From Pseudoips prasinana (Eukaryota; Arthropoda; Insecta; Lepidoptera; Nolidae): a stretch of DNA of 64,000 nucleotides. The notes beneath the pieces were generated by a model. The model did no database searches. It was not told the origin of the DNA and worked only from the letters and a program-made list of their open reading frames with translations. This document shows, one piece after another, positions 6,908-18,390 of this stretch; positions within the stretch are counted from its first letter, which is position 1, and each line of letters starts with the position of its first letter. The position numbers and the translations under genes were made by a program. The stretch lies in NCBI GenBank assembly GCA_951640165.1, contig OX621247.1, positions 33,702,001-33,766,000 of the forward strand, given 5' to 3'.

Positions 6908-9850
6908 CTATAGTGATAGGTAGTAATCCTTTACACTTTTCTGGAACTTGTGTAAACTTTGTGCTTGGCGTACTGTTATTGGCAGTGCATTCCACAAACG
7001 AACACTCTGAACAGCGAAGGATTTATCAAGAAAGGTTGTGGAATGCGCTGGCATTTTTAACTTAAGATTTTCCGATGATCGCAAAACTCTCGAATGTGAC
7101 TCGTATAGAAAAGAAAACCGTTTTTTAAGGTATGAAGGAAAGGATGGAGTAAACAAAATGTTGTAGAGCAATGAAAGTATATGAGTATCCCGGCGAAGGC
7201 GTATAGATAGCCACTTGAGCTTGGTACGGAATTCAGAGACATGATCATATTTGCGAAGGCCAAATATGAATCTTATGCAGACATTTTGGAGGCGCTCAAG
7301 TTTATCAAGCTGGTTTTGGGTAAGATCCAGATAGCTGACATCTGCATAATCTAGTATTGGGAGAAGAAGGGATTCTGCGAGCGCAATTTTAGTGGTCATA
7401 GGCAGGAAATTGCGTAGTTGACATAAAGAACCAAACGATGCGTATAGTTTACGGCTAACACACTTCATTTGAGTATCCCAGGACAAATTGCGATCGAAAA
7501 AGATGCCGAGATTCTTAACACTTCTACTGAACTCAATTACAGTACCATCGAACGTTATTTGTGGAAGCTGTGACCATGGCACTTTTGATATCATCCTCGG
7601 GCTACCGATTATGATGGTTTGTGTCTTGATGGGATTGACTTGAAGCCCGTATGCACGACTCCACCCACAAATTTTGTCTAAATCTGTATTTATGTGACTG
7701 ACCGCAAAAGATAACCTATCTAGGGGAGTTTGGAAATATATCTGAAGGTCGTCAGCATAAAGGTGGTAGGAGGAGACAAGTTGATTAGAGATAGAATTTA
7801 TAAAAATTGCAAAAAGTAAAGGAGATAAAACGCCACCCTGAGGAACGCCTGCAGTTGTGTTGCACCAAGAGGAACGAGTGTCATCGATACAAATAGACTG
7901 CCGGCGGCCAGACAGGTAACTACGAAACCAGTCAATGACCGTTGGAGATACGTTAAGAGAGCGCAAGATTCCAAGTAGTATTTCAAAATCTACGGTATTA
8001 AACGCATTGCTGAAATCCAGAAGAGTAAGCACTGTCAGTTCTCCGCGCTCCATGCTAGATCTTATGTCCTCCGTAATATGGACCAGGGCCGTGGTCGTAC
8101 TGTGTCCAGGACGGAAACCGGATTGGTAAGGATTGAGGAGATTATTTTTGGTAAGAAAGGTACTAAACTGATTATAAATGAGGCGTTCCAGGACTTTGGA
8201 GAGGAAAGGTAATATGGAAATTGGGCGATAATCGGAAAAGGATGTGGGGTTGGATTTTTTGGGGAGAGGAATAATTTTAGCATCTTTCCAGAAAGCTGGA
8301 AAAATGCCAAGGGTAATAGAAGAATTTAGGATATGGCAAATAATAGGAAGGATTTCATTGAGGATAGGAAGGACCATATTACGGGTAATACTATCGTTTC
8401 CGACTGCATTTGATGAAATGGATTCAACACTCTTCTTAACGTCACAAGCAGAAAATTGACTAAAAGTAAAGGAAGTGTAATTGGGAGTAGGAATCGATGA
8501 AAGAGAATTTAAGGTACTAGTTTTGGTTGCCCTGTTGAAATTGGGCGAAGCAGAGAAGTGTTTATTCAAAGAATTAACATCAAAGTTTTTTGGAATAGCG
8601 TTATTTTGAGCTTTTCCTACTCCCAAAGAACGTAGAAATTTCCATATTTTTGCAGGATCTCCATTTTCAATGGAGCTGTGGATGTGTTGGCGTTGTGCAC
8701 TCCTACACACCTTATTACAATGATTTCGTAAGTTGATATATTTCTCCCGATTGAAGTCGTTAGGTCTACTCCTAAAACGAGATTTGGCAGAGGCTTTTTT
8801 GTCCAAAAGTATTTTTATTTCCCCAGATAGCCATGGCGCAGGTAAATGTTTCACTCTGATGGCACGACTCGGAGCATGTACATCGTAGAGGTTAATAATT
8901 GTTTTGTTAAATATTTGCACCTTTTCGTCAATCGACTCTGCAGCTATTAAAGATGACCAGTCAATGCTGTTAGCATCTGCTCGGAGATGTTCCAAGTTTA
9001 TACCACCAAAATTGCGCTGCATTAGTATTTTAGATTTTGCCTTAGGTGGGCGAATTTTGTAAGAAAGGAAGAGAAGGTCATGGTAAGAAAAGGCATCTGC
9101 TAAACACTGCCCGTGCTTAGCGACATGGTTTTGAGAAGAGACAAGAATAATATCAAGGAGCGAAGGAGCGGAATTGGGGAAATGATGAGTTGCATTTAGA
9201 GGAAGAATACAAAGGTTACTAGATTCTGCAGCAGAAGTTAACAAGGATGAACGAGAGTCGTTCTTTAACAGACAAGTGTTAAAATCACCCATTATAATTG
9301 AGTGGTTGTAATTGGGAGTGAATGTTTCAAGTAAGAGCTCAAAAGAAGAAAAGAAATTTATACGAAGAGAAGGACAGTAATATACACCAAGTAAAATTTT
9401 GGAATGGTGTAGCTCAACTTCAAGTAGAAGATGTTCACCAGCGTTTGGTGAAGGTGGCTGAGAGGATAAACTAAGAATAGAGTAGTTGAAATGATGACGA
9501 AGATATATCGCAACTCCACCACCACCGGTTCCAGTTCGATCATTTCTGATGAGCTGAAAACCAGGTAGTGAGTAAGAGGCTGAAGGGAGACAAGGTTTGA
9601 GCCAAGACTCAGAAACAAGGATAGCATGAATATTTTTACATTGGAAACTGGCCAGCATATCGGAAAAATGAGCCGGAATACTTTGGGCATTTATATGAAT
9701 CACATTGAAATTACGCGATACATCGGCAAAGTGGGATTCCAACGTATCCCCAAGCGATGGAATACTAATAAAACTGTCGCCATCACTATTGGCCGAAAAA
9801 TAAGATTCAGAATCACTACTTTCATCTTCGGTGTTAGACATAAAAAACAA
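6908..9850 (-). CDS. LINE ORF2: endonuclease and reverse transcriptase
   Basis: This 980-residue protein would nick target DNA and reverse-transcribe the element's RNA from the nick. Residues about 48-270 are an AP-like endonuclease, with NAQSI at Asn54, SESWL, GDFN at 188-191 and YHDLLF. Residues about 470-740 are reverse transcriptase, with YRPISILPFLSK, GFRPGHST, LDFSNAFNTVD, GVPQGGVLSPLLF and the catalytic YADD at 698-701. The C-terminal region contains the VRLWNALP motif common in jockey/CR1-type LINEs and ends at a stop close to the 3' UTR. No zinc knuckle is obvious. The length is near full size for the group. A start at Met4 (MSNTEDE) is equally possible. No frameshift or internal stop is present, so activity is possible. 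Confidence 0.95.
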   Translation of the reverse strand: MFFMSNTEDESSDSESYFSANSDGDSFISIPSLGDTLESHFADVSRNFNVIHINAQSIPAHFSDMLASFQCKNIHAILVSESWLKPCLPSASYSLPGFQLIRNDRTGTGGGGVAIYLRHHFNYSILSLSSQPPSPNAGEHLLLEVELHHSKILLGVYYCPSLRINFFSSFELLLETFTPNYNHSIIMGDFNTCLLKNDSRSSLLTSAAESSNLCILPLNATHHFPNSAPSLLDIILVSSQNHVAKHGQCLADAFSYHDLLFLSYKIRPPKAKSKILMQRNFGGINLEHLRADANSIDWSSLIAAESIDEKVQIFNKTIINLYDVHAPSRAIRVKHLPAPWLSGEIKILLDKKASAKSRFRSRPNDFNREKYINLRNHCNKVCRSAQRQHIHSSIENGDPAKIWKFLRSLGVGKAQNNAIPKNFDVNSLNKHFSASPNFNRATKTSTLNSLSSIPTPNYTSFTFSQFSACDVKKSVESISSNAVGNDSITRNMVLPILNEILPIICHILNSSITLGIFPAFWKDAKIIPLPKKSNPTSFSDYRPISILPFLSKVLERLIYNQFSTFLTKNNLLNPYQSGFRPGHSTTTALVHITEDIRSSMERGELTVLTLLDFSNAFNTVDFEILLGILRSLNVSPTVIDWFRSYLSGRRQSICIDDTRSSWCNTTAGVPQGGVLSPLLFAIFINSISNQLVSSYHLYADDLQIYFQTPLDRLSFAVSHINTDLDKICGWSRAYGLQVNPIKTQTIIIGSPRMISKVPWSQLPQITFDGTVIEFSRSVKNLGIFFDRNLSWDTQMKCVSRKLYASFGSLCQLRNFLPMTTKIALAESLLLPILDYADVSYLDLTQNQLDKLERLQNVCIRFIFGLRKYDHVSEFRTKLKWLSIRLRRDTHILSLLYNILFTPSFPSYLKKRFSFLYESHSRVLRSSENLKLKMPAHSTTFLDKSFAVQSVRLWNALPITVRQAQSLHKFQKSVKDYYLSL

Positions 9851-10342
9851 AATAATTCAATAAACTAAATAATATAAATATATGTAAAATACTTAAGAAC
9901 AACAATACAAAACAAATAAATATACAATACGCAATATCACCTTTAACTAACCTACCAGTTCAGTGCGTAAAGAGAATTAATGAGAGTTTTAAGTTTGTTT
10001 CTACTCACCCCGTTTGAAATCTAGTAGCGTGTAGTAGAATTACAGGATGTCTATGGTATGGTGTCATATTAAAAGTTAAACGCGTCATTTGACGTTTCTA
10101 TTATGCAAGTGTGGAAAAGATCACAAATGAAATGACGTAAAGTTATAACAAGGAAATCATAGAATTCTAAACAATTCAGAATATGAGAACATAACAACAC
10201 TTAAAGTTAGAAATCAATAAAAAAATTATGAATAAAATAGGTAGAAACAGAAAATACGTAAATGCAATTATGTAAAAACATCGCTAATGTGCGTAAACAC
10301 ACGTAAACAATATTAAGAAGATACAAATTAAGTCAACATGAA
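9851..10342 (-). other. spacer between LINE ORF1 and ORF2
   Basis: 492 bp, AT-rich, with stops in all frames that I followed. An untranslated inter-ORF spacer this long would require reinitiation or internal entry for ORF2. Confidence 0.5.
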
Positions 10343-11185
10343 TTACTTCTTAGTTCTTCGAGTTTTCCCGACTGCAGCCGTAGTAGACGTGTCCGTGGCC
10401 GCGATTTTCGAAGCGTCTTCCTTGGTGTGCTGCGGCGCAGAGCCGATCTTGTTGAGATCCTCCATCGAGACGACCTTGTGGCGGCTGCCACCTCGATCCA
10501 GGATATATATGACTCCGTCCCGAGTCCAAGTATTTGAAATTCCGTGGCGCTGGCGTGCAGCCATGAAGGTTTCGTGACGGGGCCGGGTCAGGAACTCTGA
10601 TATTGTGACACCAGAGCCTTTACACTTCGTTTTGGCAAACCAGATGTTGTCTCTCACCTGGTAGCTTTCAAATTCTACCAGAATTGGCCTTGGCTTGTCA
10701 GATGATGGAATATGACCAAGACGCTGACACCGCTGAATGTCTTTATTAGAGAAATCTAACAACATGAGATGGTTTTTGACGTTGGCAACTGTGACCTCCA
10801 AGGAATTCTCCTTCTTCTGTTCTGGTATCCCATGGAATAGCAGCATCTTTCTCCTCCCTCGCATCTCTGCTTGGTCAATGCATCCTGCAAGTACATCTAG
10901 TTGTTGCTGGAAACAATTTAAAGAGCTCAACACAAATTTTTTGAATTCTGCAAAGTCTTTGGCCAATGTATCTGGAGCTGCAGGTGTGCTGGATTGCTTA
11001 TGGAGCTCCTCAAACTCAGTCATCCGCTTCAGAAGATGTTCTTTTAAACTGGAGAGATTTTGTTGCATGGACTGCATAGTGAACTTGTGATGTGTATTAA
11101 GAAACAAGTGGTTTGTGACAATAACACTGGGCTGGTAGGTTATGTGAGTTACCTTAACTTTAAGCACATTTAATCTTAAAATCAA
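10343..11185 (-). CDS. LINE ORF1: coiled-coil, RRM-like RNA-binding protein
   Basis: The open frame has 280 codons. The likelier start is Met37 (MQSMQQNL; base 11077), because residues 1-36 look like translated leader. Residues about 40-110 have the heptad-like pattern of a coiled coil, which in L1-like ORF1 proteins drives trimerisation. From about 112 (RRKMLLFHGIPE) to 180 there is an RRM-like region that includes QRCQRLG and PRPILVEF. A C-terminal domain with RPRHETFMAARQ and DGVIYILDRGG follows, and the protein ends in a basic tail (GKTRRTKK). The architecture matches L1-type ORF1p, which binds the element's RNA. It lies upstream of ORF2 on the same strand. Confidence 0.9.
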   Translation of the reverse strand: MILRLNVLKVKVTHITYQPSVIVTNHLFLNTHHKFTMQSMQQNLSSLKEHLLKRMTEFEELHKQSSTPAAPDTLAKDFAEFKKFVLSSLNCFQQQLDVLAGCIDQAEMRGRRKMLLFHGIPEQKKENSLEVTVANVKNHLMLLDFSNKDIQRCQRLGHIPSSDKPRPILVEFESYQVRDNIWFAKTKCKGSGVTISEFLTRPRHETFMAARQRHGISNTWTRDGVIYILDRGGSRHKVVSMEDLNKIGSAPQHTKEDASKIAATDTSTTAAVGKTRRTKK

Positions 11186-12091
11186 GTATGTATTATAATT
11201 TTAATTAAATTTCAATTAAGCACTTAAAAACTGTAGTACTATTTTCCACAACTACCCACTACTAATCTAATAATAAATAATAGAAGACATTTTCATACTG
11301 CCACAGCAGACTAATTTAACCCTAGGTATCTCTTTCTTGAAAACTGTTCAAAAGATATGATCAAATTTACAGATTCAAACGTTTTTAGCTCTGAAACGGT
11401 GATCTAGGTAGTCTCTGGGAAAACACAATTTCACAAATTACCACGTAAATTTCCATCCGAATTCGCTCATCAAACAAGGTATAATATATTGTTTTAACCG
11501 GAGTGCACAAGGTTCGAGGTCTAATCAACTAACTAATATATTCTGTTAGTAGCAAACGGAATGAGACTGTTAATTAATCGATGTCTGGGTAACCAAGATA
11601 ATAGAAACTCTTAGTAACTTCAAGGTTATGGAGTGATGAGGCGCGTGGGCGTAACGCTTAAGGCGCTACCGCGTATAAATGACCTTGATATCTGTTTTTG
11701 CTCTCCCCGCACGCTTAAAATTCACTCTTTTCGTTTTCTTTATTTTGTAAGGTTATGATTTACCTAATAACTGCTTATTTGAGTTATGTTCTCTAATCAC
11801 AAATTATTTCTATAATTAGACGACAAAAAAACTGGCGTATCTTTAAGTCATAGATAGTTTTTTGGGCACTTTACCTCCCAATGATGAGGAGGAGTTTTTC
11901 GTCGCCCAATAATCTAAATCAATAGGTTGTTAATGAATTCTTTAAATTTTCTTTTCTCATAATATAATTTTAGTAGGTCTCTGAATGCTCTTTGCTATTA
12001 AATGAGCCTTTTGGTAACTTGCTAAATGAGTAGTTAAAAATCTTTTGAACAGTTAAATATAAGAGATAATATCAGAAATTGATTTGTCGGG
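11186..12091. other. no gene seen; may include LINE 5' UTR
   Basis: AT-rich sequence without a convincing ORF. The part next to 11185 may be the LINE 5' UTR, but no target duplication could be fixed. Confidence 0.4.
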
Positions 12092-12285
12092 CCAGTTGGC
12101 GTGGTTAAAGCTATTATATCTATTTGTCCTGAGTCTGGGTGTAATTATCTATAATATATAAGTATATATTTACAACAGGAAAATAGTAATTGTAATATGT
12201 TAGCTATTTGGATCCTATAGTACAAGCTTTGCTTAATTTGGGATCAGATAGCCGTGTGTGAATAATGTCCCCGGATATTATATAA
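12092..12285 (+). mobile_element. SINE-B copy with internal deletion
   Basis: It starts GCCAGTTGGCGTGGTTA like the intact copy at 50575, then skips the B-box half of the tRNA-like head and resumes at TTTGTCCTGAGTCTGGGTG. The tail contains ATAGTACAAGCTTTGC and ends near ATATTAT. Confidence 0.75.
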
Positions 12286-12892
12286 AAAAAATTTTAAATA
12301 GCTAGAAAAAACACACACTGCTGGATGCGCCTTAAGAGAATCCCGTTCAAATCAATTAGAAAAATACACTTTGCCCGACAATTATCTGCAGGTTAGTTTA
12401 CCAGATGTTTTGTTTTTGTTGTTTTAATTTTTTTATTGAAACAACCGAACTCTTCAACAGACATTAGCAGTTAGTATAAGCGTTTATAGAGGAATAAAAT
12501 ATTGTGATATATAAAATATTTATACATTAAAACTATATTAGGCGAATAATGTTGGCCTAATCTTTATGAAATCCGGAGACGAAATGAAGATTACATTTGT
12601 ATGAGAAAACGGCAGCCAGTACCTGCTTTTGAGATAATTATAATAGTTACTTACTAATCCGGACCATCTTACGTTGTCTTTGAAACTTATATTCTGCTGA
12701 AATGTCATTTACTAATTGCAACTTTATTAAAAGTACTCTTAGATCATGGAAAATAATTGTTCAAGTTTTACGTATCTTTAATAGTTATAAGAACGAGTAT
12801 CCAAAGCGGCATTACACACTGAGAGACAGAGAAGGTAAGCGTTGATGCATCACAGGGGCTCCCTTAAACCTACGCCTGCAAATAAATATATT
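12286..12892. other. no gene or repeat recognised
   Basis: AT-rich unique-looking DNA between a SINE and the microsatellite. Confidence 0.4.
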
Positions 12893-13320
12893 CCATTCCA
12901 TTCCATTCCATTCCATTCCATTCCATTCCATTCCATTCCATTACATTCTATTCCATTCTATTCTATTCTATTCCATTCTATTCTATTCTATTTCATTCTA
13001 TTCTATTCTATTCTATTCTATTCTATTCTATTCTATTCTATTCTATTCTATTCTATTCTATTCTATTCTATTCTATTCTATTCTATTCTATTCTATTCTA
13101 TTCTATTCTATTCTATTCTATTCTATTCTATTCTATTCTATTCTATTCTATTCTATTCTATTCTATTCTATTCTATTCTATTCTATTCTATTCTATTCTA
13201 TTCTATTCTATTCTATTCTATTCTATTATATTCTATTCTATTCTATTCTATTCTATTCTATTCTATTCTATTCTATTCTATTCTATGCTATTCCATTCTA
13301 TTCTATTCTATTCTATTCTG
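12893..13320 (+). repeat. pentanucleotide microsatellite, (TTCCA)n grading into (TTCTA)n
   Basis: About 430 bp. The first ~50 bp are perfect ATTCC units. There follows a mixed zone and then a near-perfect ATTCT array to 13319, with rare variants near 13226 and 13286. The array reads open in one frame (Phe-Tyr-Ser-Ile-Leu) only because the 5-bp period contains no stop in that frame; it is not a gene. Confidence 0.97.
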
Positions 13321-13321
13321 A

Positions 13322-13415
13322 GTCGCAAGTCTCAGACTCTGTCGAGTATTCCCTCCTCTACCATGCGATAGGCTCCGTCTCTGCACGGTGAATTCATGGA
13401 ATGCTAAGAATCAGG
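13322..13415 (+). repeat. LINE 3' UTR fragment (inverse of 19335-19445)
   Basis: TCTCAGACTCTGTCGAG and GAATTCATGGAATGCTAAG match the reverse complement of 19335-19445, next to a LINE coding remnant. It is probably the plus-strand 3' end of the same LINE family, directly abutting the microsatellite. Confidence 0.6.
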
Positions 13416-15192
13416 TCTTATTTTTCTAGAGCACGTCGGCACGAAGAAAGGTCTAAAGGTCTTTGTGTCACTGGGGACTTTAAAAACATGAAGTTTATAA
13501 ACAAAACACAGTCTGCTTCTGTGACCATTTACTTCTATTAATTGGTCACACAAATAGTCGAACTGGAAATTCGAAGGCGCCCTAGTAGGAGCGAGGTACG
13601 TCCCACGTATCATTCATCATCAGCCTGATTTTGTCCACTATTGAACATAGGCCTCCACCAATGGTTTCTAAAACGTTGCAATTTGGAGGGGGTTGCTCTA
13701 GTCACCGCGCTTGGTATCCCAGTTGGCGACAGTTAGATGGTAGTTATTACACATGTTGCGCTGCTACCAGAGTAGCTGGTGTATCCATTAGTTTGGTATG
13801 GGGTGACTCTGTTCGTCGTCAGGTCGCCTTGGTCAAAATTATTGGCCGAGCGTTAATAAACACAGAAATTGAGGGATTGCGGTTTTGAGATTTTTCTGGC
13901 TAAAATAATCTCCAGGAGCAGGCCGGAGATCGGAAGATGGCGGCTTATATGCCCGTGCCTTAGAGAGCACCTACAGAAGTCAGCCCAGCGCATGATCAGA
14001 GATAGCCGCCATATTATATGTCCGGCACAAGAACGGCGGGATCTAAGAAATCGTTGCGGGATCCAAGACAGTTAAAGCGATTTCCCGGGACATGCCTGAG
14101 CTTCACCGCTCAGTGTCATTTCATTGTGCGCCACTGTTGATCCTGGCTTACAAGAGTTGCAGTGGGGGGTAAGAGGGAGGGACTAGTCCCGATAATTAAA
14201 AAAAATAAAAATGTCCGGTACAGAGGATTAGTCTTCATTAAGATAACCAGCAATGTCCAAATTTCGAGCATTACGACATTATTATTGATTGGTCGGAGTC
14301 TGGGTACCTTATGTCTAAGAATAATATGTATGCGAAGCTTCCGGGATCTATTATCATTGTAAATCAAATCAACTTGTTTCGGGAAACTACATTGTATATA
14401 ACTTAGGTTCCATTACGTGAGGACTCTCAACAGCTTCGAGAATACTTCACTATCCGTTCCACCCATTCAATTTAGAAGCTCCCATTTTAATTAATTTACT
14501 ACAAAGTTACAATGCACGTTAGAACTTTATAGTAAGCGGTATCTAACTTTGTATACTGGCTTACAGAGAGAAGTCCCAACGATTCACTGAAAAATGAGAG
14601 GAAAGCAATGCTATAAAGTTTAAATTAAAAACTGCGGTTGAAAAACTGTACATATACCTACAATGCAAGTTTAATATTATTATATTCGTCGTCGGGAGAG
14701 ATTAATTTTGCCAGACTCAGAGGCAAACGCTCTTGACTCGCGAAGTAAAGCAGGATCGCGGTCGGACAGTAGATGGGTGGTTAAGTAGTTTACTTTCTGA
14801 CCGTCTCCTGCTTCGGAAGGCATGGTAAGCTATCGTTAACGGTGCTTGTCATTAGACTACAGTCGATAGGCCATGTCAGAGGCCTAATGGGTGGCTTGAA
14901 AAACAGTAGCAGAGATCTAGGTACATATTATGTGCCTCCCAAAAACATAGACTATATAAAAAAAAACATGCGTGTCAGTCTTTGGGGACTGGCGATAGAA
15001 GTGAAAACTATTATTTACCCTTCCAATCTAAATAATCTACAATATAATAGGTATACATATGGGAAGCGTGGCGTGACGATGACGCGAGTTTCACGCTTTT
15101 TGTTCAACCAAAAAGAACTCAAAGCGCCTATAGAAGTTTCCACTTCAAAAATTACATCGATGGCCTACATAGAAGACAAATTTCATATTGTC
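13416..15192. other. no gene seen; diffuse repeat fragments
   Basis: About 13615-13660 holds CATCATCAGCCTG and GAACATAGGCCTCC, typical of inverted RTE-type 3' ends. About 14015-14165 shares CTCAGTGTCATTTCATTG with 19150-19260. The remainder is not recognised. A 117-codon frame at 14842-15195 has no recognisable feature. Confidence 0.4.
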
Positions 15193-15265
15193 TAGGATGT
15201 TAGTCTAGCGGTTAATAACCCTGATAGCTAGGTCGTGGGTTAAATCCTCACCCAGAACAAATTTT
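15193..15265 (+). repeat. degenerate tRNA-like SINE head
   Basis: TAGTCTAGCGGTTAATA and TCGTGGGTTAAATCC resemble A and B boxes of a SINE head. The anticodon arm is not credible, so I do not call a tRNA gene. Confidence 0.45.
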
Positions 15266-15534
15266 TGACAAATTCTGTGTCGGGTTGAAATAAATCTACA
15301 CATATAACATGTTTATTTATGAGTGGTTACCGGAGCCTATTATATCTACCTCCCGCCGAGTTAAGGTGGTGATTTTTATTAATATGTATGTGAATAGGAA
15401 TCAAAATTCGAGCCCGCTCCGTCAACACTGCGGACATATCTAAAATGATTTCAATAATTGAAATGGTTGATTTGGATCTACAAAGCATGTGCGTTAAATA
15501 CTCCGCGACTGTTTGAACCCATTTTTATACATGT

Positions 15535-15690
15535 CTGCACGTGTGGCGCAGCGGCTAACTATCCGCGCCGGACAACTATTTGTGTGACCCATAAATAGTT
15601 GTTCTGAGTCTGGATGTCATTTGAGTCAGTCTATATATGTTTGTAAAGTACCCCGAGACACAGGGATTACATTCCCTAGTGGGAGCGTTG
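15535..15690 (+). mobile_element. SINE-D copy, deleted head
   Basis: GTGTGGCGCAGCGGCTAAC (A box) jumps to GCGCCGGACAACTATTTG, missing the middle of the head. The downstream part TAAATAGTTGTTCTGAGTC and AAAGTACCCCGAGACACAGG matches the copy at 32411-32585 in reverse. Confidence 0.75.
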
Positions 15691-16312
<622 letters not shown>

Positions 16313-16590
16313 AATAACTTAATGTTTTGTAAAATTTGAAATAGATTTAGATAAACATATTGTTTTGTATAAGAAACATTAGAATTAGTTATATAATAGA
16401 TTACTTAGATATAGAAATTTGTATGTGTGTCTGATTTAGAACTTAAGAATCTACTTTATTTTAATACCTGTTTTTCATATAAGTGATTGTTTCTTTTGAG
16501 AAATAAATATCTTAAGCCCGAAAAGACGAATAAGGTATACACCACGTAGTCGGGCAGAAGCGCTTCCTGTGTACTAACTACTACATAAAG

Positions 16591-16960
16591 CCTCGTTGGT
16601 CTAGCGCTAGCGTGTTCACCCGCAGATAACCCGTCCTGGGTTCAAATCCCGGGTCGGGCCAAAGGTGATTTTGGGTCTTTTCTGTAAAAAGAAAAATTTC
16701 TCAGCATCAGCCCGAAGTCAGGGAGCTGGTGGTATTATACCCCCGTGCCTCGGAGAGCACGTAAAGCCGTCGGTCCTGTACCTGACCTCTTTCTGGTCGT
16801 GTCGCTAGGCATCCCATCGGATCATGAGAGTGATGGAATAGAAAGTGCTCCTGTGTTTGCGCACACACTTGAGCACTATAATATGTCCCGCGCAGATGGC
16901 TAATCTCTGTTGAATGGCCGCCGTGGCCGAACTTCGGCTAGGAGGACATTAATATTATTA
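16591..16960 (+). mobile_element. SINE-A, full-length copy
   Basis: The tRNA-like head has CCTCGTTGGTCTAGCG (A box) and GGGTTCAAATCCCGGG (B box). The ~290-bp body includes CGTAAAGCCGTCGGTCCTG and CATCGGATCATGAGAG, and the copy ends CGGCTAGGAGGACATT plus an ATT-rich tail. Other copies: 25310, 27450, 33007(-), 36210, 51194(-), 22549(-), 63225. Confidence 0.9.
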
Positions 16961-17554
16961 TTTGAAATTATTTATTTATTTTCATATTTAATACATATTT
17001 ATTCTTATAAATATGTATTATATTTTTATTATTATTATTATTAACTACGGTCACCTACTCATATGCAAAGCGCAGTGACAACCTTTGAGGAAGGCCTAAT
17101 TCCAACAGTAGACGATATCAGACTGATGATGATTGAGGTCTTGGATAGAAATTCCGGACCACAACGTAATTGCGATTTTTTTAACGAGCAAAACACATCT
17201 TCTGTGTTTCAAATCGAATCGAAATTCATTTCATCCGTATTTTTTGTTACATATATGAGGAATCGTAATTTTTTTTAACCTACCGTGTAGTGCATGACTT
17301 GTCAGCGACCAAGAAACACTGCGAGAAAAGTCAGTAGGAATCCTTTTTATAATAAAATATACTTAAGATATACTACAATTTTTTTATGAGCGTTGACTTA
17401 GAAGAACTCAATCCCAAGCACTTTTGTCACTTAAATAATCAGAAATTTTGTAATATGCCCTGCTACACAATTTGAATTTAGTAAGTTTTACTTTGTGGAA
17501 ACAATAAACTGCGGAGGTAATGACGATGGGGGATTGCAAACTTCAAGAAGCGAG
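16961..17554. other. no gene seen
   Basis: AT-rich. A 71-codon frame at 17063-17278 reads somewhat protein-like at first (TTFEEGLIPTVDDIRLMMIE) but matches nothing I know. Confidence 0.35.
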
Positions 17555-17650
17555 CCTGTGCCTTTCTTGTAGGCCAGCAACGTACTTTAGCCCCTCTGGA
17601 GCTACAGGTGTCCATGGTCAGCGTTGATTACCTAGCATCAGGTGACGGCA
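17555..17650 (+). repeat. LINE 3' UTR fragment (GCATCAGGTGA family)
   Basis: GTAGGCCAGCAACG, CCCCTCTGGAG and AGCATCAGGTGACGGCAG form a lepidopteran LINE 3' end, also at 43960-44035. Confidence 0.65.
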
Positions 17651-17744
17651 GACTTAGCGAGCATCTTACACACGCGTAACTTTACAGTATGCGTAGCGCA
17701 TTATAAGCAGCAGATGCTAAACAGCGTCCCAAATAAATACAAAA

Positions 17745-17965
17745 AGCGAGTTTGCTTTAAACTGGCTATGAGAGAAAGAGAACAAGAAAATCTGTGCACG
17801 CACCTCTCTCTCTCTTGCCCCTTCATATACGCAACGTAACTCTCTTCTCTCTCTTTCTATTTTCACTAACTTATATCTCCTTCTCTACTTCCGTTCGCCT
17901 CACCCGATTACACTTTTCATAACGGCCTCGTCATGCCATCCAGCTTACTCCCCAAGTCAAGCGTG
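17745..17965 (+). repeat. dispersed repeat shared in inverse with 43255-43475
   Basis: CTGGCTATGAGAGAAAGAG, CACTAACTTATATCTCC and TTCCGTTCGCC recur in reverse complement at 43255-43475. Non-coding and CT-rich, probably a TE fragment. Confidence 0.7.
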
Positions 17966-18034
17966 AGTTAATTAGTTTACTTCAAAAAAATTATGGTAAA
18001 GTAGCCGTACGCTATGTAACGAAAGGTATTGCAT

Positions 18035-18390
18035 TCTGTCAGCTTTGTAACTCACCAGGTATTTTTTTATTGCTTTTGGAGCTAGACAAGCAAGCGGCCC
18101 GCCTGATGGTAAGTGGCAACCGCTGCTCATGGACATTCGCAGTGCCAAGAGGCACAGCAAACCGTTGCCTACCGTGAGATGAATACTCTTTTAAACCTCG
18201 TTTAAAGAAGGACATGTCGTAGCGCTGGGGAATGACCGCAGCAGGTAATTCATTCCAGAGCCTGCACGTACGTGGGATGTATGAACGCTGAAAGCTAACC
18301 ATGCTTGACGAGATCGCTTCCAGGTGATACGGATGAACCCTATTGCGAGTGCCCGTGGTGCTATGATAAAAAGGGGACGACGGCATTCAT
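18035..18390 (-). pseudogene. non-LTR retrotransposon RT C-terminal fragment
   Basis: Read on the minus strand, this 115-codon remnant contains HPYHLEAISSSMVSFQ, RSYIPRTCRLWNELP and QRYDMSFFKRGLKEY, the conserved C-terminal motif of jockey/CR1-type LINEs. It carries neither endonuclease nor catalytic RT, so it is a 5'-truncated copy. Its 3' part carries the GCCTGATGGTAAGTGG motif of LINE 3' ends. The frame is open only over this stretch. It differs from the intact LINE at 6506, which has VRLWNALP in the equivalent place. Confidence 0.8.

Larger units (their letters stand above)
6506..11185 (-). mobile_element. two-ORF non-LTR retrotransposon, apparently intact
   Basis: On the minus strand the order is ORF1 (11185-10343), a 492-bp spacer, ORF2 (9850-6908), a 3' UTR with AATAAAG, and a (TATC)n tail at 6538-6506. 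Both frames are open. The jockey/CR1-type endonuclease and RT and the microsatellite tail instead of poly(A) point to a CR1/L2/Kiri-like clade; I cannot assign the clade exactly. The true 5' end is not visible and probably lies upstream of 11185. Confidence 0.88.

Noticed and set aside
12842..13321. 159-codon open frame of repeated Tyr-Ser-Ile-Leu-Phe
   Set aside because: It is entirely the pentanucleotide microsatellite, which has no stop in that frame. Not a gene.
14842..15195. 117-codon open frame
   Set aside because: No recognisable motif, no neighbouring exon signals, composition like the surrounding DNA.
17063..17278. 71-codon frame that reads partly protein-like
   Set aside because: Too short and unmatched to support; recorded only as a possible remnant.
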